Shown: positions 7,327-17,079 of the stretch, in pieces
Numbering within the stretch: the stretch's first letter is position 1
How the letters are laid out: the number at the start of each line of letters is the position of its first letter
DNA from: Frankiaceae bacterium
GTDB lineage: Bacteria; Actinomycetota; Actinomycetes; JAFAQI01
DNA: 42,454 nt
Assembly (NCBI GenBank): GCA_030840585.1
Contig: JAVEEG010000233.1
Coordinates: 1 to 42,454, forward strand
Direction of reading: 5' to 3'
Translations under genes and position numbers: made by a program
Notes under the pieces: model-generated
Told to the model about the DNA's origin: nothing
Seen by the model: the letters and a program-made list of their open reading frames with translations, nothing else
Database searches by the model: none

Positions 7327-10300
7327 GGCGTCCAACCGTAGTTGCTCGCGAGGCGGTCGAAGGATTTCTGGGACAGGTTGCTGAAGGTGGTGATCAGCCC
7401 GCGGTCACCGTCGATGACGACATCGTACCTACCGGCGCTGTTCTGGAGGATGCGCACCACCGCGCCGTCGGCTTGCGACCACACCTCGCCTCCACTTCGC
7501 ACCGCGAGTATTTGATCGGACGTTAGGACGCCGCCACGAGTCGCCGCCGGTCCCGCGACGCGAGTGACTCCATGAACTGTCTTAGCTCCGATGTCCGCGC
7601 CTTCACCGGCTTTTGCGACCTTACCCGCGCGAAGACCTTCAATCAGCTTGGCGAGGCGACCCGCGAAGATGGCATCGCCGGCCGCGCCCACGGGCATCAA
7701 CGAGAGCAAACCGCCGTTGACCGTGTTAACGAACTTTAGGAGGCCAGTTGTTAGCGCCATGAGTGCTTCGGAAAGGTCGTGGATCTCAGCCTGGTCAGCC
7801 GCGTTCCTCAACTGGGCACCCGTCAGAGCACCCCCGCGCAGCGCAAGGATGTAATCGTTGAGCCCCAACGCGTAATCGCTGGCCAGGCCAGGGTCCTCGT
7901 AAACGCTTCTCGCTAGTACGCCGTTGTTGTACTCCTCGCGGGCGGTTTCGAAGATCGCCTCGGCAGACTCGAGAGTCACCTTGCCCGCCCGCTCCGCGGC
8001 AGACTTTGCATTGGCCCACGGGGTAATGCAATTCTCATGGCCGTCACACGCGGGGGCGAGCCCACTTCCGTCGGCGAAGGCAACGGGATTGTCCGCCGCG
8101 TAGCCATACGGGTCGAGCGCTGTGTTATCGCTCGTGTCGGCCAGTGGGTCGGGGCTGACGAACTGGCCCAGGCTGGGGTCGTAGTAACGGGCGCCGTCTT
8201 GCAGCAGGCCGCTGTTGTCCAGCACCCGCCCTAGGAAGTGTTGATCCGTCGGCAACGGCGGTGCGCCGGGACGCTGAGCGCCGTACGGCAGGTAGTAGGT
8301 GCGCGTTGCCGCACCGGTGGTCGCGTTGACCGCGAGCTGCCGGCTGTTCTGGCCATCGCTCGCCAGCCACGTCAGCCCAGAGCTGTTGCGTTGCGCAACG
8401 GTCGCCCCGCCCATGCCGTAGTAGCGGGTCGCGGTGACGACGCCGTTGGCGACGTGAACCTCGTTGCCAGCCACCCAGATCGTCGTCGAGCCGTCCGGGT
8501 CCAGCCGCGCCAAGCGAGTGCCATCCGCGGCGTTGACGTACTTCGTCGTGGCCGTCCCGGACACGCTCTGGTACAGGTGATGCAGCGGATCCCACGACAA
8601 CGTCGTCACCGCACCACCAATGGTCCGGCTGATCTGCTGCCCGTCCGCGTCGTACGCATACGTGTTCGTCGTGCCGTACGCCGTGATCGCGTGCGGGTGA
8701 CTCGGGTCGCCGGGCGTGTACGCCGTCGAGACGCCGAGATTGGTCACCGACGACGGCGTCCCGTTCGGGTTGTAAGCGAACTGCTGGTTGAACCCGTACG
8801 GCGCGTCGGCCGTCGTGGCGGCCCAGTTGTTGCAGTTCGCCGCCTGCGTCCACGCCTTCTTCAACCGGTCCAGACCGTCGTAGCCGAAGCAGGTCTGCTG
8901 GTTGGTGAGATTGTCGTTGATCTGCGTCGGGTTGTTCGCGTTGTCGTAGCTGTACGCATCATTCTGCACGGTTATCGCGCCGCTGCCGTTGTTCGCCGTC
9001 GTGCTGATCGCGGTGAGCCGACGCAGCGGATCGGTGAAGCTGTACGACCGCATCGTCTGACCGGCGCCGCTCGCGCCGAGGGTTCGGGTGGCAAGCTCGT
9101 TCAACGTGTCGTACGTGTTGGTGACCGAGACTCCCGTAGGCCCAGTCAGCGTCAAGGGCAAGCCGGTCACACCGCCGGTCGTGTCATAGCCGTACGTCAG
9201 CGTCTCCGCCGGCTGGTCGCCGAGCGCACCGTCGGTGACCGTCGCCGGACTGCCGTCCGGGTTGTACGTCGTTGACGTCGGGTAAGTGATGCCGCTTGAC
9301 AGGCCCGCCACCGGCGGTATCGCGTACTCGGTGCTCAACACCCGACCGTCCGCGTCGTACCCCTTGATCGTGCTCGTCCAGTTGCCGGTGCCGCTGCCCA
9401 GATCGTGCACCGTTACGGACGCGGCTCGACCCAACCCGTTGGCGATCGCGGTGTCGTCGTATGTGTAATCGACGAGATCGCCCGAAGTGAACCCCGGCCT
9501 GGTGCTCGTGACGGCGGTCGGCCGGTTGAGCTCGTCGTACGTCGTCGTCAACGTGTCGCCGAGAGCGTCCGTTGTCCGCACGAGATTCCCGACCGCGTCG
9601 TACACCGAGGTGGATGCACCGGCGTCCGCGTCGGTGGAGGAGATCCGCCGGCCGGCGACGTCGTAGACATAGTGGTTCGTCTTGCCGGCTGCGTCCGCGA
9701 CGGACGTGAGCCGTCCCAGCGGGTCATACGTGTTCGTCGTCGTCGACGACGCGGTGGTGTCACCCGCGACCTGGGTCGATTCGGTCGACGCATGCGGCCG
9801 CCCCCATACGTCGATCGTCGCCGTGGTCACCGGCGCCGGAGCCGGCGGCGTGGTGACGATCTGGTCGGCCTTGTAGATCGTGACGGTGCGCCCCCACAAC
9901 TGAGTGGTTTTCACCGTTCGCGCCTGACTCGTCGGGCGGTGCAGCGGGTCGTAGCCGGTGTCGACTTCGAGCGGAACGGAGGCCGGCGGGGTGTAGTCGC
10001 CGCCCGCGTTCAGCGCACCGCTCTGGACATACGGACTCGACGTGGCCGCGACCTCGCCGGTGTCGTCGTAGCGAGTCTGCGCAGTCAGGTGACCCACCCC
10101 ACCGTACGACGGGGTGTGGACCTCGCGGGTCCGCTGCCAACCATCGATGTACGTCCACGTGTCGCGATAGACGCCGCCGGCCGTTAGCAGGTTTTGGGTG
10201 TGCACCGTCGACCAATCACCGTCGACGACGGAATACGCCGCAGTGAACGTCGGATACGACCCGCCGTACTCGGTCGGCGCTTCGACCTTGGTCAGCCGAC

Positions 10301-13300
10301 CCAACGCGTCATACGTCTGCTTCGCGACCTTGAGGTTCGGGTCGGTTGTCGTGGTGGCGAGGCCGCGCACGTCAAGATCCGTCGTTGTCGACAGCGACAC
10401 CGACCCCACAGGTGGCAAATCGACCTTGACGGAGGTGGGCCGTCCGGTCGAGGGCGTGTACTTGGTCGTCGTGGTGCGACCATTGCCGTCCTTGGCAGTG
10501 AGAACCCGGCCGTACCCGTCGTACGTCGCATAGCTGTTCGCGTACACCGGCGTCGTGTCCAGCTGTGTCTTCACCCGGGCGACGTTGCCTTGCGTGGGCG
10601 GCGTCGACGAGTCGGTGCTCTGGTCGTAGAAGTACTCGTTATGCCCGAGCACGGCGCCCAGACAATCCGAACCCGACGCGCGACCTGCGTCGGTCTCGAC
10701 CACCTCCGGCTCGAGCAGGTAGCGCGACGTATTCGCCACGTAAGCCGTGCTGGTGCAGTTCGCCCCCGCGTCGCTGATCGCGAGGTCGCCGGCGTCGATA
10801 TGCCTGATGACCGCGCCGTTCGAGATGAACCGCGGGTCACTCGCCTCGTAGTGCAGGTCGACGATCTCGTGCCGGCGCATCGACCCATCCGTGTTCGGCA
10901 TCCGTACGATCGTCGTGTACGGCTGGACTTCTTTCGCGACCTCCGTGGGGTTCGGCGAAACCATCGCCATCGACCCGGTCAGGTCGGCCCAGTAATTCGT
11001 ATCCGTCGTCGACAGTACGGTGCTGCCGGCAGTCTCGGTGAGGACCTCCGCCTCGCGGCCAGCCAGCCACGCATAGTCGTTCGCCGGACCCCATTCCGCG
11101 GTCGAGACAGCGTTGATCTTCGAGGAGCCGTCGTTGTTCAGGTCGCCGTACATGCCGCGGTAGAACTGGTGCACGGTGATGGAGTTGTAGCTCGACCCGA
11201 TCGTCCCGGAGACCTGATCCTCCAGGACCCGCACGGTCTGATAGCCCCGGTAGATACTCCACGAGTCAGACAACGTCGGGTTGACCTCGAACGTGTTCTT
11301 GTGCCACGCCGCGCCGCCGACGTACTGGTAGTCGGTGACGATCGGCTCGGAGGTCACGGTCCGCGTGGATGAGTGCGGCGACTCACCGAGATACGGCACG
11401 TACGCGCCGGTGCGCGTGACGAGGTACTTGTTGAACCAGCCGGCCGCCCACGTCGACGAGCCCTGCGGCACCCAGTGCACCGGGAAGCAGTCGAGATAGT
11501 TCAGTGAATGGTCGCCGTTCTCCAACGCGGGCGTACAAACGTCGGGAGTCTCGTAGGTGACGTCGAGGTAGCCGCCGGTCTCGTTCTCGATCTGGTCGAC
11601 CCGGTACATGTCGACTGGACTGACCCCGGCGGCGACATCGAACCGGTTCGGGAATGCATCGCCGAACGTGTACATCGGCGGCGTCGAGACCGGCGTGCCG
11701 TTCTCACCGGTGTGCCGCACCTGGCTCATCCATAGCGCCGGCGACTCCGGACCACTGCCGTCAGGGTCGGGCAGCTGTTGCTGCAACGCATAGTCGTCCA
11801 ACCACTGGTACGTCGAGCCGGACGAGAGTGCATACGTGTCGATGTTGGTGAGCATGTTCGAGATCCAGAAGCTCGGGCTCGACTGGTGACATTGAAGCGC
11901 CCCGGTCACGCACACTAGATCGACCGGCACGTCCGGGTACGACGTAAAGCTCGCCGGTCCGAGCGTGGGGCAGGCGACAGTGCCGCCGCTCATCTTCTGC
12001 ACACACCGGCCCACGGTCGTGAACACGACCTTGTCGACCGGAAGGCTCGTGTCGCCATCCCGGAGCCCGTACGCGATCGACGTCAACCGCCCACCGCGCA
12101 CATAACTCTGCGCCGGCCCGATCCCGTTCACGTTGTACGCATTTGTCTCTTGGGCGTAGTTGTACGTCGTCTCGTTGTTGTTGGTACGAACGACGTAGTC
12201 GAGGTTCCAGCGCCACGCCTTCGCGCAGGAGGTCGTGCAGGCGGTGCCGCCGGGGTAGCCGAAGATGGGGACGGTCCACGTCGAGTTCGTCAACGCCGTC
12301 CCGGCGACACCGACACCTCGACCGAAGTAGTAGATCGTCCCGTCCGGTGACTGCAGCTTCCAGAACTCACCGGTCGCATCGCCATTGCCCGCACCCGTGC
12401 CGTGCGTGACGGTCCAGCCCGGGTCGTCCTGCAACCGCCAGGTGCCGTCGACATCCTGGATGAGGTGCGTCGTCATGCCACCGAGCGACAGCGACACGTT
12501 GATCGGCGAGGTCGTGTAGCAGAGGTCGTGGTTCGAGCGGCCGATCGTGTCGCACGAGGCGTACTCCCGCTCGATGAAACCGGGCTGGTAGTCCCATCCC
12601 ATCCCGACCCACGACGCCTGCGGGTTGGTCACCGACGTACGGCCGTCCACCGAACCCGAGTCGTAGTCCAACGTCACGTCCGGGGCCGGACCGCCCGGCG
12701 GCACCGGCGTCGTGACCGGGTACGAGTAGCCGAGCGAACCCGAAGACAGGCCGACCGACCAGTGCGCCGTCGGCAGCAACGGCGACGCGATGTAGGTACC
12801 CGACGGGCCGGACGGAGCCGACGCGACGGCGAACACCGAACCCGACGACGACCCGAGACCCGCCGCATCGGTGGACGGCGACGACGGTGACGGGGACGGC
12901 GAGTCGGTCGGTGACGCTGTCGGCAACGCGACCGCCGGAGCAAGGCTGGCCGAATCAGCGCCGTCCGCATCGACCACACCGGTCAGCGCGGTCTGGTACG
13001 GGTTGTTCAGCTGGTTCGCGACCGGCGTACCCGTGGAGCAGTCCGGCAGCTCCGGTGTCGTCAGCACACATGCCGGATAGCGCACCAACTCCAAGCGCTC
13101 GGCGTAGTTGCCTCCGTACGAGTCCCGGAATCCGCTGTAGTCAACGGATACGGCGACCGGCGCCCGTCCGCTGCCGCCATCCGCGCGGGCGAGCGTGAAC
13201 ACCATCGGCGCGTCGCCGAGCTGATGCCTCGCCGCGTCGCCGAGCGTGACGACCCGCACCGAAGCCGGGGCGGCCGACGAATGAGCTGCCCATGACGGCG

Positions 13301-13673
13301 AACCCACGGGTCGCTTCAGGCCGTCCGGCTGGGGCGCGTTGCCGGTCGGCAGCTGCGGCAGGCCCAACGTCCCCAGCGCGGCCGGGGCGGCGATTCGTAC
13401 GACGCCCGCCGTCGACACCGCCGTGGCGGTGACCGGAACCGTCGCCGACCCGGGCGCCGGGAACGAGACCTTCGGCATCGGCCACTTCGACGCCGCGTCG
13501 GTGGCCGAGACCGGCCGCGGATCGGGCTGCACCGAGCCCTTGGGCACGGGACCCGGACCGGCCGCCGCCGATGAGGCGATCGCCGCGACCGGGGAAAGCC
13601 CCGGCAACGCAGTCAGTCCCGCCGCGGCGAGCGCGGCGACCAGCATTCCGACGACGAACCGGCGAGCCCCCAT
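7323..13673 (-). CDS. Secreted RHS-repeat polymorphic toxin
   Basis: 2116 aa; N-terminal signal-like segment MGARRFVVGMLVAALAAAGLTALPGLSPVAA; many YDxxGR/YD repeats (YDALGRLTKVE, YDVAGRRISSTD, YDPLGRLTSV); core end YYLPYGAQRPG...FLGRVLDNSGLLQDGARYYDPSLGQFVSPDPLAD; variable C-terminus ending LASNYGWTP. Confidence 0.95.
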   Translation of the reverse strand: MGARRFVVGMLVAALAAAGLTALPGLSPVAAIASSAAAGPGPVPKGSVQPDPRPVSATDAASKWPMPKVSFPAPGSATVPVTATAVSTAGVVRIAAPAALGTLGLPQLPTGNAPQPDGLKRPVGSPSWAAHSSAAPASVRVVTLGDAARHQLGDAPMVFTLARADGGSGRAPVAVSVDYSGFRDSYGGNYAERLELVRYPACVLTTPELPDCSTGTPVANQLNNPYQTALTGVVDADGADSASLAPAVALPTASPTDSPSPSPSSPSTDAAGLGSSSGSVFAVASAPSGPSGTYIASPLLPTAHWSVGLSSGSLGYSYPVTTPVPPGGPAPDVTLDYDSGSVDGRTSVTNPQASWVGMGWDYQPGFIEREYASCDTIGRSNHDLCYTTSPINVSLSLGGMTTHLIQDVDGTWRLQDDPGWTVTHGTGAGNGDATGEFWKLQSPDGTIYYFGRGVGVAGTALTNSTWTVPIFGYPGGTACTTSCAKAWRWNLDYVVRTNNNETTYNYAQETNAYNVNGIGPAQSYVRGGRLTSIAYGLRDGDTSLPVDKVVFTTVGRCVQKMSGGTVACPTLGPASFTSYPDVPVDLVCVTGALQCHQSSPSFWISNMLTNIDTYALSSGSTYQWLDDYALQQQLPDPDGSGPESPALWMSQVRHTGENGTPVSTPPMYTFGDAFPNRFDVAAGVSPVDMYRVDQIENETGGYLDVTYETPDVCTPALENGDHSLNYLDCFPVHWVPQGSSTWAAGWFNKYLVTRTGAYVPYLGESPHSSTRTVTSEPIVTDYQYVGGAAWHKNTFEVNPTLSDSWSIYRGYQTVRVLEDQVSGTIGSSYNSITVHQFYRGMYGDLNNDGSSKINAVSTAEWGPANDYAWLAGREAEVLTETAGSTVLSTTDTNYWADLTGSMAMVSPNPTEVAKEVQPYTTIVRMPNTDGSMRRHEIVDLHYEASDPRFISNGAVIRHIDAGDLAISDAGANCTSTAYVANTSRYLLEPEVVETDAGRASGSDCLGAVLGHNEYFYDQSTDSSTPPTQGNVARVKTQLDTTPVYANSYATYDGYGRVLTAKDGNGRTTTTKYTPSTGRPTSVKVDLPPVGSVSLSTTTDLDVRGLATTTTDPNLKVAKQTYDALGRLTKVEAPTEYGGSYPTFTAAYSVVDGDWSTVHTQNLLTAGGVYRDTWTYIDGWQRTREVHTPSYGGVGHLTAQTRYDDTGEVAATSSPYVQSGALNAGGDYTPPASVPLEVDTGYDPLHRPTSQARTVKTTQLWGRTVTIYKADQIVTTPPAPAPVTTATIDVWGRPHASTESTQVAGDTTASSTTTNTYDPLGRLTSVADAAGKTNHYVYDVAGRRISSTDADAGASTSVYDAVGNLVRTTDALGDTLTTTYDELNRPTAVTSTRPGFTSGDLVDYTYDDTAIANGLGRAASVTVHDLGSGTGNWTSTIKGYDADGRVLSTEYAIPPVAGLSSGITYPTSTTYNPDGSPATVTDGALGDQPAETLTYGYDTTGGVTGLPLTLTGPTGVSVTNTYDTLNELATRTLGASGAGQTMRSYSFTDPLRRLTAISTTANNGSGAITVQNDAYSYDNANNPTQINDNLTNQQTCFGYDGLDRLKKAWTQAANCNNWAATTADAPYGFNQQFAYNPNGTPSSVTNLGVSTAYTPGDPSHPHAITAYGTTNTYAYDADGQQISRTIGGAVTTLSWDPLHHLYQSVSGTATTKYVNAADGTRLARLDPDGSTTIWVAGNEVHVANGVVTATRYYGMGGATVAQRNSSGLTWLASDGQNSRQLAVNATTGAATRTYYLPYGAQRPGAPPLPTDQHFLGRVLDNSGLLQDGARYYDPSLGQFVSPDPLADTSDNTALDPYGYAADNPVAFADGSGLAPACDGHENCITPWANAKSAAERAGKVTLESAEAIFETAREEYNNGVLARSVYEDPGLASDYALGLNDYILALRGGALTGAQLRNAADQAEIHDLSEALMALTTGLLKFVNTVNGGLLSLMPVGAAGDAIFAGRLAKLIEGLRAGKVAKAGEGADIGAKTVHGVTRVAGPAATRGGVLTSDQILAVRSGGEVWSQADGAVVRILQNSAGRYDVVIDGDRGLITTFSNLSQKSFDRLASNYGWTP

Positions 13674-13805
13674 GGCCTAGCCCTCCCCGACCCCGCCCCC
13701 GCCGGGCTCAGGCCGAGGCACATTAGACGACGGCTACGCGGTGTAATCAAGCGGTTTCGGAAAACGTACAGCGACGCGGGTATCCATAACGGACATTGCC
13801 GACTC

Positions 13806-14858
13806 TCAGGTCGCGGTGACGCCGCCACCCGACTTCGACGCCGACTTGTCGCCGGCCCAGATCCCCATGATCAGCCCGCAGTGCACCGCGCCGTACGAGC
13901 TCAGCGCCTTGCCCAGCTGCGCGAGCAACGGCAACACCTCGTGCAGTTGGCGGTCGGCCAGGTCGAACGCATCGGCGTCCTGCCGGTTCACCGCGCGCAA
14001 CGCCCGATCGAACACCGCCGCGTTCGACTTGATCGCGCCGAGCCGGCTGCGAACCGTCAGCGGCAGCCGGTGAGCGTCGCGCGGTTCGGGCAGGTGCGTG
14101 AACGCGGTCGACAACCGGCTCAACTGTTGCGACCACAACGTCAGCAACTGCCGGAACGACGACAACGAAGTCTGCTTCTCCAGCTTGATCACCGGTAACA
14201 ATCCGACGTACGCCGAATCGCACGCGCGGTCCGCCCCGAAGATCCAACTCGTCGACGTGCTCCGCAACCGCGGCCCGTCTCTGTCGGACGTGAACGGCGG
14301 ATGCGCGTGGTCGCGGCCGTACGACGCGACGACGGCGTCGATGAAGTTGCTCTGTGCGATGCCGAAGCCGGTGGCGTCGTCACCACCGAGCGCATTGGCG
14401 AGCACGTCGAACCCGTTCTGCTTGCCGTGCGCCGCGAGTCCGGTGAGCGCGTCCTTCATCGCATCGACGGCCTTGACCAGGCTGGCGGTCTGCTGTTGCA
14501 AACCGGCCGGCGGACGCAACGCGTGCAGTTGGTTCGACAGCTTGCGCAACGCGGCCAGGCTGCCGCCGTGAGCGAGCGCGTCGCGGGCGGCAAACACGTC
14601 GTCCGGCCCCGGATTGGCGAGTGCGGCGAGCACCGACTGCACCGGCGCCGCGGCCCGATAGACGTCGTTCGCAACCGGCGCCAGCTTCGCGAGGAACGCC
14701 AACTCGACGCGATATTCGGCCCGGGCAGCAGCGACCTTCCGGTCGTGCTCGCGCCGTTGCTGCGCGACCGCAACATCGACACACGTCACCGCGACCAGAC
14801 CGGCCGCGATCACCGCAGCGAAAACGATCCGCACCCACTTGCGGTCGAGCACCGACAT
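13806..14858 (-). CDS. Hypothetical secreted or membrane-anchored helical protein
   Basis: 350 aa, N-terminal hydrophobic segment VRIVFAAVIAAGLVAVTCVDVAVAQQ, remainder helical; clean ORF upstream of the RHS gene. Confidence 0.7.
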   Translation of the reverse strand: MSVLDRKWVRIVFAAVIAAGLVAVTCVDVAVAQQRREHDRKVAAARAEYRVELAFLAKLAPVANDVYRAAAPVQSVLAALANPGPDDVFAARDALAHGGSLAALRKLSNQLHALRPPAGLQQQTASLVKAVDAMKDALTGLAAHGKQNGFDVLANALGGDDATGFGIAQSNFIDAVVASYGRDHAHPPFTSDRDGPRLRSTSTSWIFGADRACDSAYVGLLPVIKLEKQTSLSSFRQLLTLWSQQLSRLSTAFTHLPEPRDAHRLPLTVRSRLGAIKSNAAVFDRALRAVNRQDADAFDLADRQLHEVLPLLAQLGKALSSYGAVHCGLIMGIWAGDKSASKSGGGVTAT

Positions 14859-14889
14859 CTCAGAAGACCCCCGTCATACGGGGATCGTC

Positions 14890-16797
14890 TCAGTCCTCGC
14901 CCGCCATGTGCGTCGTTTTCTGAACTTGCATCAGGAATTCGTTGTTGGTCTTGGTCTGCTTCATCTTGTCGAGCAGCAATTCGAGCGCCTGCTGGGTCTC
15001 CAGCGCATGCAGCACGCGGCGAAGCTTCCAAACGATCTGCAACTCATCCGGCGCGAGCAGGATCTCTTCCTTTCGCGTGCCCGACGGGTCGACGTCGACC
15101 GCGGGGAAGATCCGCTTGTCCGCGAGCCGCCGGTCGAGCTTGAGCTCCATGTTGCCGGTGCCCTTGAACTCCTCGAAGATGACCTCGTCCATGCGCGAGC
15201 CGGTGTCGACCAGCGCGGTCGCGAGGATCGTCAGCGAGCCGCCGTTCTCGATGTTTCGCGCGGCACCGAAGAACCGCTTCGGCGGGTACAGCGCGGTGCT
15301 GTCGACACCACCGGAGAGGATGCGGCCGCTCGCCGGTGCCGCGAGGTTGTACGCGCGGCCGAGCCGGGTGATCGAGTCGAGCAGGATGACGACGTCGTGG
15401 CCGAGTTCGACCAGCCGCTTCGCCCGCTCGATCGACAACTCCGCGACCGTCGTGTGGTCGTCGGCCGGCCGGTCGAACGTCGACGCGATGACCTCACCCT
15501 TCACCGACCGCTGCATGTCGGTGACCTCTTCTGGCCGCTCGTCGACGAGCACGACCATGAGGTGGACTTCCGGGTTGTTCGTCGTAATCGCGTTCGCGAT
15601 CGCCTGCAGCACCATCGTCTTGCCCGCCTTCGGCGGCGACACGATGAGACCGCGCTGCCCCTTGCCGATCGGCGCCACCAGATCGATGACGCGTGTGGTC
15701 AGGATGTGCGACTCGGTCTCGAGCCGGAGCCGGTCCTGCGGGTACAGCGGCGTCAGCTTGGAGAATTCCGGACGGTTGCGCGCCTGCTCCGGGTCGACGC
15801 CGTTGATCGTGTCGAGCCGGACCAGCGCGTTGAACTTCTCCCGCCGCTCGCCTTCGCGCTGCTGGCGCACCGCGCCGGTGACCACGTCACCCTTGCGCAA
15901 GCCGTTACGGCGAACCTGCGCCAGCGACACGTACACGTCGTTGGAGCTGGGCAGGTAGCCCGCCGTGCGGACGAACGCGTAGTTGTCGAGGACGTCGACG
16001 ATGCCCGCGATCGGCACCAGCACGTCGTCGTCGGTGATGACCGGCTCGGGCTCACCCGGGCCGAAGCGCTCCCGGCTGCGGTTGCGGTTGCGCTCCCGGA
16101 ACCGACCCCGGCGGCCGCCGCGGCGGTCGTCGTAATCGTCGCGCGGGCCGCCACCCTGGCCGCCGCCCTGGTGCTCGCCGCCGCCCTGCCGGTCGCCGCC
16201 GCCCCCGCCACCCTGGCGGTCGCCGCCACCCTGACGGTCGCCGCCACCCTGGCGCTCGCCGCCCTGGCGCTGCTGCTGCCGGTCGCCACCCTGACGGTCG
16301 CCGCCGCCCTGGCGGTCGCCGCCGCCCTGGCGGTCGCCGCCACCTTGCCGGTCACGCTGCGGTCGGTCGCCCTGGTTGCGGTCGCGGTCCTGGCGCGGCT
16401 GACGGTCACCGTCGGAACGCTGACCTCGGTCGGACTCGGAGCGCTCGCCGTCAGCCGGCGGCTGCTCGTCGCGCTGGCGCGGCGGCCGGGTCGCGGCCGG
16501 CGCGTCGCCGTTCGACCCACTGCCGGCGGACTGGCCGCCGGACTCGCTGCCACCGGAACGCTTGTCCTGGATCGCGCTGATCAGCTGGCTCTTGCGCATC
16601 TTGGCGGTGCCGGCAATGCCGAGCTCCCCCGCCAGTTGCTGCAACTCGGGGAGCAGCATCCCGGACAGACCACCGCTGCGGCGCTTGCCGCTGCCGTTCG
16701 ATCCGTTGGCGCTCGCGCTCGAATCGGTGCCGCCCGCGCCCGCGTTATCGGTCGCAGTGACGGTCGCGCCGTCGGCGGTGTCGTTGGTGTCGCTCAC
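14890..16797 (-). CDS. rho: Transcription termination factor Rho with a long Gly/Gln/Arg-rich N-terminal insertion
   Basis: [27 protein letters not shown] Walker [30 protein letters not shown]; Rho_N-like [29 protein letters not shown]. Confidence 0.97.
   Translation of the reverse strand: MSDTNDTADGATVTATDNAGAGGTDSSASANGSNGSGKRRSGGLSGMLLPELQQLAGELGIAGTAKMRKSQLISAIQDKRSGGSESGGQSAGSGSNGDAPAATRPPRQRDEQPPADGERSESDRGQRSDGDRQPRQDRDRNQGDRPQRDRQGGGDRQGGGDRQGGGDRQGGDRQQQRQGGERQGGGDRQGGGDRQGGGGGGDRQGGGEHQGGGQGGGPRDDYDDRRGGRRGRFRERNRNRSRERFGPGEPEPVITDDDVLVPIAGIVDVLDNYAFVRTAGYLPSSNDVYVSLAQVRRNGLRKGDVVTGAVRQQREGERREKFNALVRLDTINGVDPEQARNRPEFSKLTPLYPQDRLRLETESHILTTRVIDLVAPIGKGQRGLIVSPPKAGKTMVLQAIANAITTNNPEVHLMVVLVDERPEEVTDMQRSVKGEVIASTFDRPADDHTTVAELSIERAKRLVELGHDVVILLDSITRLGRAYNLAAPASGRILSGGVDSTALYPPKRFFGAARNIENGGSLTILATALVDTGSRMDEVIFEEFKGTGNMELKLDRRLADKRIFPAVDVDPSGTRKEEILLAPDELQIVWKLRRVLHALETQQALELLLDKMKQTKTNNEFLMQVQKTTHMAGED
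16149..16356. repeat. Degenerate short tandem repeat inside rho encoding (GDRQGG)n-type peptide
   Basis: Iterated ~15-18 nt units such as ccctggcggtcgccgcc; encoded [20 protein letters not shown]. Confidence 0.85.
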
Positions 16798-17079
16798 TCA
16801 AGGTCCTCCTCGGGACCGGCGGTGCGTGCGCGCTGTCGGCACGCGTCGCCTTAGAAGATCGACCGGACGGACCGGTCTGCCCACTCGACGGATGGAGTGG
16901 GACGTCTGGATGCCGGGTTGTCTCGCACGTCGCCATCGGCGGAACCACGTCGGCGGCTGGGAACGCCGGGCAGAGGTTGCGATAGGGAAAGCGAGGCGGT
17001 CGGCTGAAGCAGTCAGGCGACTGACGCACACACAGCGTAGTCCCCCGTGACGATACCGGCAACAACCGCCACGGCGGGG

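Noticed and set aside
8238-11372. Long plus-strand ORFs (345 aa, 260 aa, 392 aa) opposite the RHS gene
   Set aside because: Antisense reflections of the RHS coding frame with R/V/G-biased composition and no recognisable domain
3178-14889. Mobile-element explanation for the RHS island
   Set aside because: No transposase, integrase or terminal inverted repeats recognised; insertion mechanism left open
16149-16356. Tandem repeats considered as a CRISPR array or VNTR outside genes
   Set aside because: Repeats are in frame within rho, with no unique spacers; no CRISPR array or cas gene was seen anywhere in the window
14839-16854. 671-aa plus-strand ORF antisense to the whole rho gene
   Set aside because: Mirror of rho codons in a high-GC genome; composition (Arg/Val/Ala runs over the repeat) is typical of antisense spurious ORFs
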